Of a stretch of DNA of 5,535 bases, positions 1 through 5,535 are shown piece by piece. Each line of letters starts with the position of its first letter. Position 1 is the first letter of the stretch. The notes below the pieces were generated by a model. That model saw only the letters and a program-made list of their open reading frames with translations. It was not told where the DNA came from and ran no database searches. Position numbers and translations under genes: made by a program. The stretch covers positions 1-5,535 of the forward strand of contig JASIBM010000496.1 of NCBI GenBank assembly GCA_030045175.1. The letters are read 5' to 3'. The stretch is from Streptosporangiaceae bacterium (GTDB lineage: Bacteria; Actinomycetota; Actinomycetes; Streptosporangiales; Streptosporangiaceae).

Positions 1-1
1 C

Positions 2-1864
2 GCGGCAACCGCCCAGGCCGTCTACGGCCTGGGCGGGGTCGGTAAGTCCGAGCTCGCCCTGCAGCACGCCCACGCCCACCGCGCCGGCTACCAAGTTGCC
101 TGGTGGATCACCGCCAAAGACCAAGCCGAGATTCAGGCCGGGCTCGCCGCCCTGGCCTCCCGGCTGTGCCCGCAGGCCGCCGCCACGACGACCGATGCCG
201 CCAGCTGGGCCCTGGCGTGGCTCCACGCCCACGACCGGTGGCTGCTGGTCCTCGACAACGCCAACGATCCCGGCGACGTGCGGCCATTGCTGGGCCAGCT
301 CACCACCGGGCACGTCGTGATCACCACCCGCCGCGACGCCGATTGGGACACCATCGCAAGCCCGGTCCGCCTCGACGTACTCGACCCAGTCCCGGCCGCA
401 GACCTGCTGACCGCACGCACGAGCCAGCACGACCCGGCCGACCGAGCCGCCGCCAGGGCGATCGCCGCCGAACTGGGCTACCTGCCCTTGGCGCTTGACC
501 AAGCCGCCGCCTGCATCACCCCGGCCAAGCTCACCCTCGCCGCATACCTAGAGCGGCTCCGCCAGCATCCCGCCGCCAGGTATGCCGCTGCCGGGGCCGG
601 ACAGCCGTGGTGCGCCATCGCCAGGGTCTGGCACATCACCTTCGAAGCGATCCAGGCGAAGCACCCTGACGCGGTGCGGCTGCTCGACATCCTGGCCTGT
701 TACGCCCCCGACAACGTCCCCAGGGTTATCCTCGGCCAGCCCGGCGACCAGAACGCCCGGATCGCCATCGACCAGGCCCTCGGTGCGCTCGCCTCGTACG
801 GCATGATCACCTTGACGGCCGGGTCGGTCAGCATGCACCACCTCGTCCAAGCCGTCAGCCGCGCCAGCCCGCACCCCCCGCCAGCCCACGGCGCCGCGTT
901 CGGCGCAGGCAATGCGCTAGGCACCGCGCTGAAATGGCTCAACGACGCGATCCCTGCCCAGCCGGACACGAACATGGCGGGCTGGCCGCTGCTGCGCGCG
1001 CTGCTCCCGCACGCCGACAGCCTGGCCAGCTGCTATTCGACAGCCCGCAAAAGGCCATGGACCCTGGGCCGGGCTCAAAATGAGCTCGCGAGATTCCTGT
1101 CCGCCCAGGGCCAGCACACCCAGGCGCTCGAGATGCAGGAGTCGGCGCTGACGATCTACCAGGCCGCCCTCGGCCCTGACCACCCCGACACAGCCACCGC
1201 GCTGGGCAACCTCGCTCTCAGCTACTGCGACCTGGGCAGGCACGCCGACGCGCTGCCGATACAGGAGCGGGCGCTGGCCATCACCGAAGCCGCACTCGGA
1301 CCCAACCACCCCCACACCGCGATCGCGCTGGGCAACCTCGCCGCCACATGCCGCGACCGCGGGCGGCACACCGACGCGCTGCCGATCCAGGAGCGGGCGC
1401 TGGCCATCACCGAAGCCGCACTCGGATCCAACCACCCCAGCACCGCGGCCGCGCTGGCCAACCTCGCCTTCAGCTACTGGAGGCTGGGCCGGCCCGACGA
1501 CGCGCTGCCGATCCAGGAGCGGGCGCTGGCCATCACCGAAGCCGCACTCGGACCCGATCACCCCCACACCGCGATCCGGCTGGGCGACCTCGCCGCCACC
1601 TACCGCGATCTCGGACCCCCCTACGACGCGCTGACGCTGCCCGAATGCGCCCAGGCGATCAGGCAGCGCAGCGCGCGGCCCATCCGCACCGAGACCCGTT
1701 CAGGCACCGGGCGGGCCAGCCAGAGCCTTAGGCGAGTTCGCCTTGCAGGATCTCGGCTGCGGGCCGGCGCGCTGCGATCCTGGCCGGGATTGCGGTCAGG
1801 CCCGCGATCGCCAGCGGAACTCCCAGCACGACGACCAGCAACCAGCCGACGCTTGGAACGGTGA
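2..1864 (+). CDS. NB-ARC (STAND) ATPase with C-terminal TPR repeats, 5'-partial
   Basis: The reading frame is open from the left edge (620 visible residues), so the true start and N-terminal domain are outside the window. Visible residue 1 is the codon at position 2. The P-loop GLGGVGKS is at residues 9-16, the Walker B-like WLLVLDNAND at 80-89, a sensor-like VVITTRR at 105-111, the GLPL-like GYLPLAL at 159-165, and an MHD-like MHHLVQ at 278-283. This is the motif order of NB-ARC/STAND switch ATPases. From about residue 358 come kinesin-light-chain-style TPR units of 42 residues containing ALPIQERALAITEAALG and GPxHPxTA. By family knowledge, the TPRs act as sensor or scaffold and nucleotide exchange switches on an N-terminal effector. 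That effector is unseen, so a regulatory or defence role is inference. The last TPR (after about residue 545) is degenerate, and the final 45 codons run antisense through the permease 3' end. The native C-terminus may therefore have been lost or altered. ATPase/TPR identity is firm; biological role is unknown. Confidence 0.9.
   Translation, partial: AATAQAVYGLGGVGKSELALQHAHAHRAGYQVAWWITAKDQAEIQAGLAALASRLCPQAAATTTDAASWALAWLHAHDRWLLVLDNANDPGDVRPLLGQLTTGHVVITTRRDADWDTIASPVRLDVLDPVPAADLLTARTSQHDPADRAAARAIAAELGYLPLALDQAAACITPAKLTLAAYLERLRQHPAARYAAAGAGQPWCAIARVWHITFEAIQAKHPDAVRLLDILACYAPDNVPRVILGQPGDQNARIAIDQALGALASYGMITLTAGSVSMHHLVQAVSRASPHPPPAHGAAFGAGNALGTALKWLNDAIPAQPDTNMAGWPLLRALLPHADSLASCYSTARKRPWTLGRAQNELARFLSAQGQHTQALEMQESALTIYQAALGPDHPDTATALGNLALSYCDLGRHADALPIQERALAITEAALGPNHPHTAIALGNLAATCRDRGRHTDALPIQERALAITEAALGSNHPSTAAALANLAFSYWRLGRPDDALPIQERALAITEAALGPDHPHTAIRLGDLAATYRDLGPPYDALTLPECAQAIRQRSARPIRTETRSGTGRASQSLRRVRLAGSRLRAGALRSWPGLRSGPRSPAELPARRPATSRRLER
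1246..1552 (+). repeat. 126-bp tandem TPR-coding repeats with near-identical 55-bp cores
   Basis: Three 55-bp blocks at 1246-1300, 1372-1426 and 1498-1552 are spaced exactly 126 bp apart, equal to one 42-residue TPR unit. The second and third cores are identical and the first differs by one base (A for C at 1261). The sequence between cores is more divergent, especially after the second core. Flanking, more diverged units lie at about 1120-1245 and after 1553. Identity down to synonymous positions points to recent duplication or gene conversion rather than old protein-level conservation. Confidence 0.9.
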
Positions 1865-3590
1865 CCGTCTGTCCATTGCCGACGGCGGCGACCAGGCCTA
1901 TCCCGGCGGGAATGCCGATGGCCACGCCTAGCAGCGCGGGAACCACCTGCACCACCGACAGCCCGGCGCTGACCTGCTGCGGCGTCGCACCGAGCGCGCG
2001 CGCTAGCGCCGAGGACTTCCTCGCGTCGAGCGCGGTGGCCCAGGCGATGAAGATCGCGTTCACGGCCGCCAGCGTGATCATCACGACGGAGATGACCAGC
2101 AGCACCCGGTCCACGCTTTCGTACCTCGGGTTGGGCAGCGCGGAGAACCCGACGCTGGCCTGCTGCACCTGCGCCGCGTGGGCCTGCACGGTCAGCACGG
2201 CGACGATCATCGTCACGGTGACCGCGATGCTGGCCGCGGTCAGCGCCATGCGGCGTGGCCGGCGAGCCGCCACGCGAAGGCCGAGCAGCAGGGGCACGGG
2301 CAGCCGCCTGGAGATGGCGACGAGCCAGGCACGGCGCCGGGCCGACCTGGCCGCGTCGGCGAGTGCGGCGACCGTGCTGATCCGCGCCGCGCGGATGGCG
2401 GGGACCAGGGTCGCGAGCAGTGCCAGCCCGAGCGCCGTGAGCGTCACGATCCCCACCGTCGACCAGGTGAGCGAGGGCGCGCCCGGACTGCCGACCAGGC
2501 CTGCCCCTGGGTTGCTGAGCAGCGGAGCGGCTAGCCAGCCCAGGCACAGCCCGGCAGCGGCCGCGGCGAGCGCGAGGGCCAGGTGCTCGGTCAGCAGGAC
2601 GACGGCGACCAGCCTGGGCGTCCCGCCCACCGCCTTGAGCAGCCCGATCCGGCGGGTCTGCTCGGCCATCCTGCCGCCGACAAGCACCGCCACGCTGGCT
2701 AGCGCGAGCAACACGAGCAGCGCGCCACCGACGACCAGCGCGACCTGGTCGGTCTGCACGATGCGGCCATCTTCCTGGGCGATGCCTTCCCATGACGACA
2801 ACCCAAGTAGGCCGGCGCCATGCGCCTGGACGAACGCGCCGGCGCTGGCCGGGTGGACCAGGCGCAGGTCCTCGAGGTACGACAGCGGATACGGCTGCCG
2901 GCTCGACAACTCCACGCCCGGCAGCAAGGCCGGCAGGTTGCGCGTCGCCAGGCTCCTGGCGTCTGCCCTGGTCAGCCAGACCATGCCGCAATCGGCGGTT
3001 GGGAACACGCCGCCGAAGGTGACGTAATCGGCGATCGGGAATTGCACGTCGCCGACGGAAACCGCGATCCCGGCGACCAGGAACGGGCGGCCGTTCAAGG
3101 TCACCCGCTCGCCCGCGCGGACCCCCAGCGCGTCAGCGAAGCTGCGCTCGATGACGATCGCGCCAGGACGTATCCAGCTACCTTCGGTCAGCGCAGGCTG
3201 GTCGATGGCGGCACGCCCGATGTCGCGCCCCTCGGCTATCACGCCAGCCCGGAGCCGGCCGGCACGCAAGACAGCCCAGGCGACCGGATAGGGGCCGCCG
3301 TGACCGGCGACGCCGGGCGCGCCAGCAAGCGCGTGCATCGCGGCGAGCCCGGCGCGGGGCCCGGCGCCCCGTGGCATGGGAGGCATGTCCACGTAGCTCG
3401 CCACCACGTCCGGCCCGTGCGTGACAGCCATGGTCTGCTGGAAGGGATTGCTCGTCACGCCGTGCAAGGCAAGCCCCATCGCCAGCGTGGTAGTGGCGGC
3501 CATGATCGCCAGCAGCATGAGGACGGCCTCGACCCGGCGGCGACGCAGGTCGCGGGCGGCCAGTCGAAACACCAGGAAGATCCGGCCCAT
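1728..3590 (-). CDS. FtsX-like ABC transporter permease (two FtsX modules)
   Basis: This 620-residue membrane protein is the permease of a type VII (LolCDE/MacB/FtsX superfamily) ABC transporter. It works with the ATPase encoded just upstream, in the cytoplasmic membrane. Hydrophobic segments fall near residues 22-42, 283-305, 326-356 (long, possibly with a bend), 376-398, 447-469, 494-518, 543-568 and 580-602. This gives two modules of four segments. A large extracytoplasmic domain (about 43-282) follows the first segment; the equivalent loop of the second module is only about 24 residues (470-493). The cytoplasmic FtsX signature RMAEQTRRIGLLKAVGGTP is at 308-325, echoed by LDARKSSALARALGATPQQ at 521-539. 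The C-terminus has the typical PARIAARRPAAEIL. The ATG at 3590 starts 4 nt after the ATPase stop. GGAGAG (3599-3604), inside the ATPase's last codons, gives 8-nt spacing, suggesting translational coupling. The substrate cannot be read from the sequence; antimicrobial peptide, lipid or lipoprotein substrates are all possible. The last 137 bp overlap the convergent TPR gene. Confidence 0.92.
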   Translation of the reverse strand: MGRIFLVFRLAARDLRRRRVEAVLMLLAIMAATTTLAMGLALHGVTSNPFQQTMAVTHGPDVVASYVDMPPMPRGAGPRAGLAAMHALAGAPGVAGHGGPYPVAWAVLRAGRLRAGVIAEGRDIGRAAIDQPALTEGSWIRPGAIVIERSFADALGVRAGERVTLNGRPFLVAGIAVSVGDVQFPIADYVTFGGVFPTADCGMVWLTRADARSLATRNLPALLPGVELSSRQPYPLSYLEDLRLVHPASAGAFVQAHGAGLLGLSSWEGIAQEDGRIVQTDQVALVVGGALLVLLALASVAVLVGGRMAEQTRRIGLLKAVGGTPRLVAVVLLTEHLALALAAAAAGLCLGWLAAPLLSNPGAGLVGSPGAPSLTWSTVGIVTLTALGLALLATLVPAIRAARISTVAALADAARSARRRAWLVAISRRLPVPLLLGLRVAARRPRRMALTAASIAVTVTMIVAVLTVQAHAAQVQQASVGFSALPNPRYESVDRVLLVISVVMITLAAVNAIFIAWATALDARKSSALARALGATPQQVSAGLSVVQVVPALLGVAIGIPAGIGLVAAVGNGQTVTVPSVGWLLVVVLGVPLAIAGLTAIPARIAARRPAAEILQGELA

Positions 3591-3594
3591 TACC

Positions 3595-4350
3595 TCAGCT
3601 CTCCAGCCCGGCTAGTGCGCCGAGCCGGCCGGCGGCACCATGGGTGCCACCGGTCAGCCTGGTCTCGTCGACGAATACCCCGTCACGCATCGAGATCAGC
3701 CGGTCCGCGGTGGCCGCGATCCGCGAGTCGTGCGTGACGACGAGCAGCGTCCGGCCGGCCGTCCGGAGGGTTTCGAACAGCCTGAGCACGTCGAGCGTCG
3801 CCTCACTGTCGAGGTTGCCGGTCGGCTCGTCGGCGAGAACGACCTGCGGGTCATTGGCCAGCGCACGAGCGATGGCCACCCGCTGACGCTGGCCGCCGGA
3901 AAGCGCCGCGGGCAGGTGCCTGGCCCGATCGGCCAGGCCGACCTGGTCGAGCAGTTCGGTCGCCTGGTGCCGCGCCGCTCGGGGCGAGCGCCCAGCGAGC
4001 AGCGCGGGCAATTCCACGTTCTCCACCGCCGTCAGCTCGTCCATCAGGTGGAAGGCCTGGAACACGAAGCCGACCGCGTCGCGGCGGATCCGGGCCAGCG
4101 CCCTTTCGCTCGCCTGATCGAGCCGCCGCCCGGCCAGGCACACCTCGCCGGCGGTCGGCCGGTCAAGCCCGCCGAGCAGATGCAGCAGGGTCGACTTCCC
4201 GCAGCCGCTCGGCCCCATCACAGCGACTGCCTCTCCGTTGGCGACGTCCAGGTCGACGCCGTCGACCGCGCGCACGAGCCCGGTGTCCTTGCCGTACTCC
4301 TTGCGCAGGCCGCGGACGCGGAGCAGGGAGGTGCTCGGTGAGTCGGTCAC
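3595..4350 (-). CDS. ABC transporter ATP-binding protein (LolD/MacB-type)
   Basis: This 251-residue nucleotide-binding subunit powers the neighbouring FtsX-type permease from the cytoplasmic side. All catalytic motifs are present: Walker A GPSGCGKST at 46-54, Q-loop Gln98 in FVFQAFHLM, signature LSGGQRQRV at 150-158, Walker B VVLADEP at 170-176, D-loop NLDS at 179-182, and switch His207 in VVTHD. The FQAFHLMDELTAVENVELP stretch is characteristic of the LolD/MacB/FtsE-like group. I chose the GTG at 4350 as start: GAGGAG (4358-4363) sits 7 nt upstream and the conserved strand LLRVRGLRKEYG begins at residue 9. A longer in-frame reading from an ATG at 4455 would add 35 residues lying inside the PadR gene, without family similarity, and is rejected. 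The gap to the PadR stop is 4 nt, and its own stop is 4 nt before the permease ATG. The protein looks intact. Confidence 0.95.
   Translation of the reverse strand: MTDSPSTSLLRVRGLRKEYGKDTGLVRAVDGVDLDVANGEAVAVMGPSGCGKSTLLHLLGGLDRPTAGEVCLAGRRLDQASERALARIRRDAVGFVFQAFHLMDELTAVENVELPALLAGRSPRAARHQATELLDQVGLADRARHLPAALSGGQRQRVAIARALANDPQVVLADEPTGNLDSEATLDVLRLFETLRTAGRTLLVVTHDSRIAATADRLISMRDGVFVDETRLTGGTHGAAGRLGALAGLES
3599..3604 (-). promoter_or_regulatory. Ribosome binding site of the permease, inside the ATPase 3' end
   Basis: GGAGAG on the minus strand lies 8 nt before the permease ATG and within the last codons of the ATPase gene. A second GAGG (3593-3596) is only 2 nt from the ATG, probably too close to be the main site. 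Confidence 0.65.
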
Positions 4351-4354
4351 GTTC

Positions 4355-4933
4355 TTACTCCTCTTCTGCATGCCGGATGCCCCGTCCGACATAGCGCCAC
4401 TCGTCCTCCGGCTGCCGGGCGCCCCGTCCGGCCCAGTGCCGCTCGCATGCCTCAAGCCAGCGCAGGTCCGCCTGCAACCGCAGCACGATGCCCTCGAGCA
4501 GCAGCCCGGCCAGCGAACGATCCGGCTCGGCCATCGCAGCCCGCTGCGCGTCGCGAAGCCGCCGCAGCAACTCGCGGCGCTGCGCGTCCACGATCGAGAC
4601 CGGGTCAGCCAGCCCCGACGAAGCGGCCGCGACCAGCTTGAGATGGAACTCGGCCGCGGCCGGACCTGGCCAGGTCACATCCGAGAGCCAGTCGGCCACC
4701 CGTTGCTGGCCCGCCGCCGTCAGCTCATACACCTTGCGGTCCGGCCGCTCAGGCAGGCCGACTGCTCGCTGCGATACCACGAGCCCGGCCTTCTCCAGCC
4801 GGGCCAGCGTGACGTAGATCTGCCCGGCGTTCATCGCGTCGCCGACCGGCCCCAGTGCCTGTCGCAGCCGGGAGCGCAGCTGGTACCCATGCGTCGGTTC
4901 CTTCGCCAGCAGCGCCAGCACGACTTCCTGCAT
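4355..4933 (-). CDS. PadR-family transcriptional regulator
   Basis: This 192-residue protein is first in the operon. The N-terminal winged helix shows the PadR hallmarks: HGYQL at 15-19, the recognition-helix segment NAGQIYVTLARLEKAGLV at 35-52, and the wing and following helix DRKVYELTAAGQQRVADWL at 65-83. Residues of about 95-180 are helical and charged, as in the dimerisation domain of the longer PadR members. By family knowledge it is a dimeric repressor released by a ligand or by a partner protein, and it commonly controls an adjacent ABC exporter and itself. The 33-bp palindrome 50 bp upstream of its start, overlapping the likely promoter, fits autoregulation (inference). The ATG at 4933 has a strong AGGAGG (4940-4945) at 6-nt spacing. 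The C-terminus ends in three Glu codons whose GAGGAG also serves as ribosome binding site for the ATPase. The inducer is unknown. Confidence 0.95.
   Translation of the reverse strand: MQEVVLALLAKEPTHGYQLRSRLRQALGPVGDAMNAGQIYVTLARLEKAGLVVSQRAVGLPERPDRKVYELTAAGQQRVADWLSDVTWPGPAAAEFHLKLVAAASSGLADPVSIVDAQRRELLRRLRDAQRAAMAEPDRSLAGLLLEGIVLRLQADLRWLEACERHWAGRGARQPEDEWRYVGRGIRHAEEE
4358..4363 (-). promoter_or_regulatory. Ribosome binding site that sets the ATPase GTG start
   Basis: GAGGAG on the minus strand lies 7 nt before the GTG at 4350 and is formed by the last two Glu codons of the PadR gene, directly before its TAA. It decides the GTG start over the upstream ATG at 4455 and implies that translation of the two genes is coupled. 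Confidence 0.85.
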
Positions 4934-4939
4934 GACCGG

Positions 4940-4945
4940 CCTCCT
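4940..4945 (-). promoter_or_regulatory. Ribosome binding site of the PadR gene
   Basis: AGGAGG on the minus strand is a six-base match to the anti-Shine-Dalgarno sequence, 6 nt before the ATG at 4933. It fixes the start of the regulator. Confidence 0.85.
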
Positions 4946-4983
4946 GCGCCCGGGCTCACTTTCCCGCCCAAGCGAGCATGTCT

Positions 4984-5016
4984 AGCTAACAGTTATCTAA
5001 TAGATAGCTGTTAGCT
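4984..5016. promoter_or_regulatory. 33-bp near-perfect palindrome, candidate PadR operator
   Basis: Two 16-bp arms are centred on base 5000. The outer arms AGCTAACAG (4984-4992) and CTGTTAGCT (5008-5016) are perfect reverse complements; the inner TTATCTA/TAGATAG portion pairs at every step except one (4993 against 5007), giving 15 of 16 pairs. It is AT-rich in an otherwise very GC-rich region. It covers most of the spacer and the -10 region of the minus-strand promoter, so a bound dimer or pair of dimers would block transcription of the PadR-ABC operon. Assignment to PadR rests on position and symmetry. It does not show the classic ATGT-N8-ACAT PadR box, so specificity is inference. Confidence 0.75.
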
Positions 5017-5030
5017 TATGCGATTGTCAA
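5001..5030 (-). promoter_or_regulatory. Probable promoter of the PadR-ABC operon
   Basis: A consensus -35 TTGACA (5025-5030) is followed after 18 bp by TATCTA (5001-5006) as the likeliest -10, which matches the consensus only partly. Transcription would begin near 4994 and give a leader of about 60 nt before the PadR ATG. The -10 lies inside the palindrome, so promoter and operator overlap. The -35 is clear; the exact -10 is uncertain. Confidence 0.6.
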
Positions 5031-5060
5031 GCCGAACGCGCACGGGACGGAGGGCTGGAT

Positions 5061-5076
5061 GGAGGGAGGGAGGGAG
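5061..5076 (+). repeat. (GGAG)4 purine repeat with several GGG runs
   Basis: There are four perfect GGAG tetranucleotides in tandem. With the G-runs just upstream (5044-5046, 5052-5054) the strand carries five GGG runs, three of them separated by single A bases, so a G-quadruplex on the plus strand is possible. It sits between the two divergent promoters. Each GGAG also resembles a Shine-Dalgarno core, but the nearest in-frame ATG (5089) is 12 nt after the last one. Confidence 0.7.
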
Positions 5077-5141
5077 CTACCGCCGGCGATGCCCCGCAGG
5101 ACCACGATCCGAGATGTGCGACCCGGTATTACCCATATCCG

Positions 5142-5147
5142 TATTAT
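5142..5147 (+). promoter_or_regulatory. Candidate -10 element for a leaderless transcript
   Basis: TATTAT lies in a locally AT-rich stretch and ends 7 nt before the ATG at 5155. If transcription starts the usual 6-8 nt after the -10, the mRNA would begin at or next to the A of the ATG, and no Shine-Dalgarno sequence is present in this gap. Leaderless mRNAs of this geometry are common in Actinomycetota. No convincing -35 is visible. The hexamer GTATTA is repeated at 5126-5131 and 5141-5146, 15 bp apart. Confidence 0.5.
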
Positions 5148-5154
5148 CAGCGAC

Positions 5155-5535
5155 ATGAGTTCCGTAAAGGCAGGTCTTGGCTCGCCCGGCGACGACGTGC
5201 TGGCCGGCGACGACGCGCTGGTCCACGATTATCTGACCAGATCGCGCAAGGCCGCGTGGTACTTGCCGCGCGACCGGCGCGAACTGGTGCTCCGCCAGGT
5301 GGCTGATCGGATCGCCGGCGCCCTGGCACCCGCTCAGCCAGAGCCCGTAACCCATCAGGCGCACGGAACCCAGCCACCGTCTGAGCCGACCCAACCGCTG
5401 TCATCCACCGGGGACGTCGCCGACTTGCTGGCCAAGCTCGGCAAGCCCAAGGACCTGGTCCGGGCGATCGATGGCTTTCCAGGAACCGAGGCAGGCTGGC
5501 TGGAGTACGCGGCCATCATCTTGGTCTTGTTCGGC
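5155..5535 (+). CDS. HAAS/DUF1700-like membrane protein, 3'-partial
   Basis: The frame is open to the right edge (127 residues visible, no stop). Residues 19-58 (DDALVHDYLTRSRK onward, with YLPRDRRELV and QVADRIAGAL) have the helical pattern 'YLxxLxxAxxxLPxxRRxELxxxVxxHIxxAL' seen in HAAS/DUF1700 proteins. A Pro/Gln-rich linker of about 59-83 follows, then TGDVADLLAKLGKPKDLV (85-102), like the family's second part 'LxxLGxPxxxA'. EYAAIILVLFG (117-127) looks like the start of a transmembrane segment. By family knowledge, such proteins are often encoded beside PadR regulators, and the divergent PadR gene here supports the call. A signalling or membrane-anchored partner role is inference. I prefer the ATG at 5155 because of the TATTAT element upstream. 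Alternatives in frame are GTG 5116 and ATG 5089, the latter with GGAG repeats upstream; they would add 13 or 22 residues lacking family character. Confidence 0.7.
   Translation, partial: MSSVKAGLGSPGDDVLAGDDALVHDYLTRSRKAAWYLPRDRRELVLRQVADRIAGALAPAQPEPVTHQAHGTQPPSEPTQPLSSTGDVADLLAKLGKPKDLVRAIDGFPGTEAGWLEYAAIILVLFG

Noticed and set aside
1246..1552. CRISPR-like regular repeat spacing
   Set aside because: The 126-bp period equals one TPR unit, the frame stays open, and the 'spacers' encode the rest of the TPR helices.
917..1567. Minus-strand ORF with repeated VGSECGFGDGQRPLL segments
   Set aside because: It is the antisense of the TPR repeats; its repeats simply mirror the 126-bp units on the coding strand.
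1660..1740. Intrinsic terminator between the convergent genes
   Set aside because: GC-rich sequence allows small hairpins, but there is no strong stem followed by a T-run on either strand.
1621..2991. Long minus-strand ORF of 456 residues and the 388-residue plus-strand ORF at 1861-3027
   Set aside because: Both are alternate-frame shadows of the permease gene, Arg/Gly/Ala- or Ser/Ala/Thr-rich and without domain features. The permease frame has clear membrane segments and FtsX signatures.
4351..4455. N-terminal extension of the ABC ATPase to the ATG at 4455
   Set aside because: The extra 35 residues lie within the PadR coding end, lack family similarity, and the GTG at 4350 has a well-spaced GAGGAG.
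5077..5404. Minus-strand ORFs of 105 and 85 residues at the right end
   Set aside because: They run antisense to the HAAS-like gene and show no recognisable domain or convincing ribosome site.

Overview
This is a GC-rich window with strong third-position G/C bias, purine-rich Shine-Dalgarno sites, GTG starts and protein families typical of filamentous Actinomycetota (Streptomyces or Streptosporangiales type). The exact genus cannot be read from the sequence.

Layout: positions 2-1864 (+) hold the 3' part of a STAND-type NB-ARC ATPase with C-terminal tetratricopeptide (TPR) repeats; its N-terminal effector or sensor region lies left of the window. Facing it on the minus strand is a compact three-gene operon, transcribed PadR regulator (4933-4355), then ABC ATPase (4350-3595), then FtsX-type permease (3590-1728). 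Each gap is 4 nt, and two ribosome binding sites are embedded in the end of the preceding gene. The permease 3' end overlaps the TPR gene 3' end by 137 bp, tail to tail, with no visible terminator.

Positions 4934-5154 are a divergent control region of about 220 bp. It holds a TTGACA promoter for the operon, a 33-bp near-perfect palindrome placed as a PadR operator, a (GGAG)4 purine repeat, and a TATTAT element 7 nt before the ATG of a plus-strand gene. That last gene (5155 to the window end, incomplete) resembles the HAAS/DUF1700 proteins often found next to PadR regulators: an N-terminal helical domain, a Pro-rich linker and the start of a membrane segment. Its ATG fits a leaderless transcript.

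Working model: the PadR protein represses its own operon through the palindrome. When relieved, the operon makes an ABC transporter of the LolCDE/MacB/FtsX superfamily, which may act in envelope stress, lipid or lipoprotein handling, or drug/peptide resistance. The divergent HAAS-like membrane protein is a candidate signalling partner of the regulator. The NB-ARC/TPR gene appears to be an independent neighbour. Nothing here proves a new system. The most unusual points are the palindrome geometry, the probable leaderless HAAS-like gene, the lopsided permease and the homogenised TPR units.
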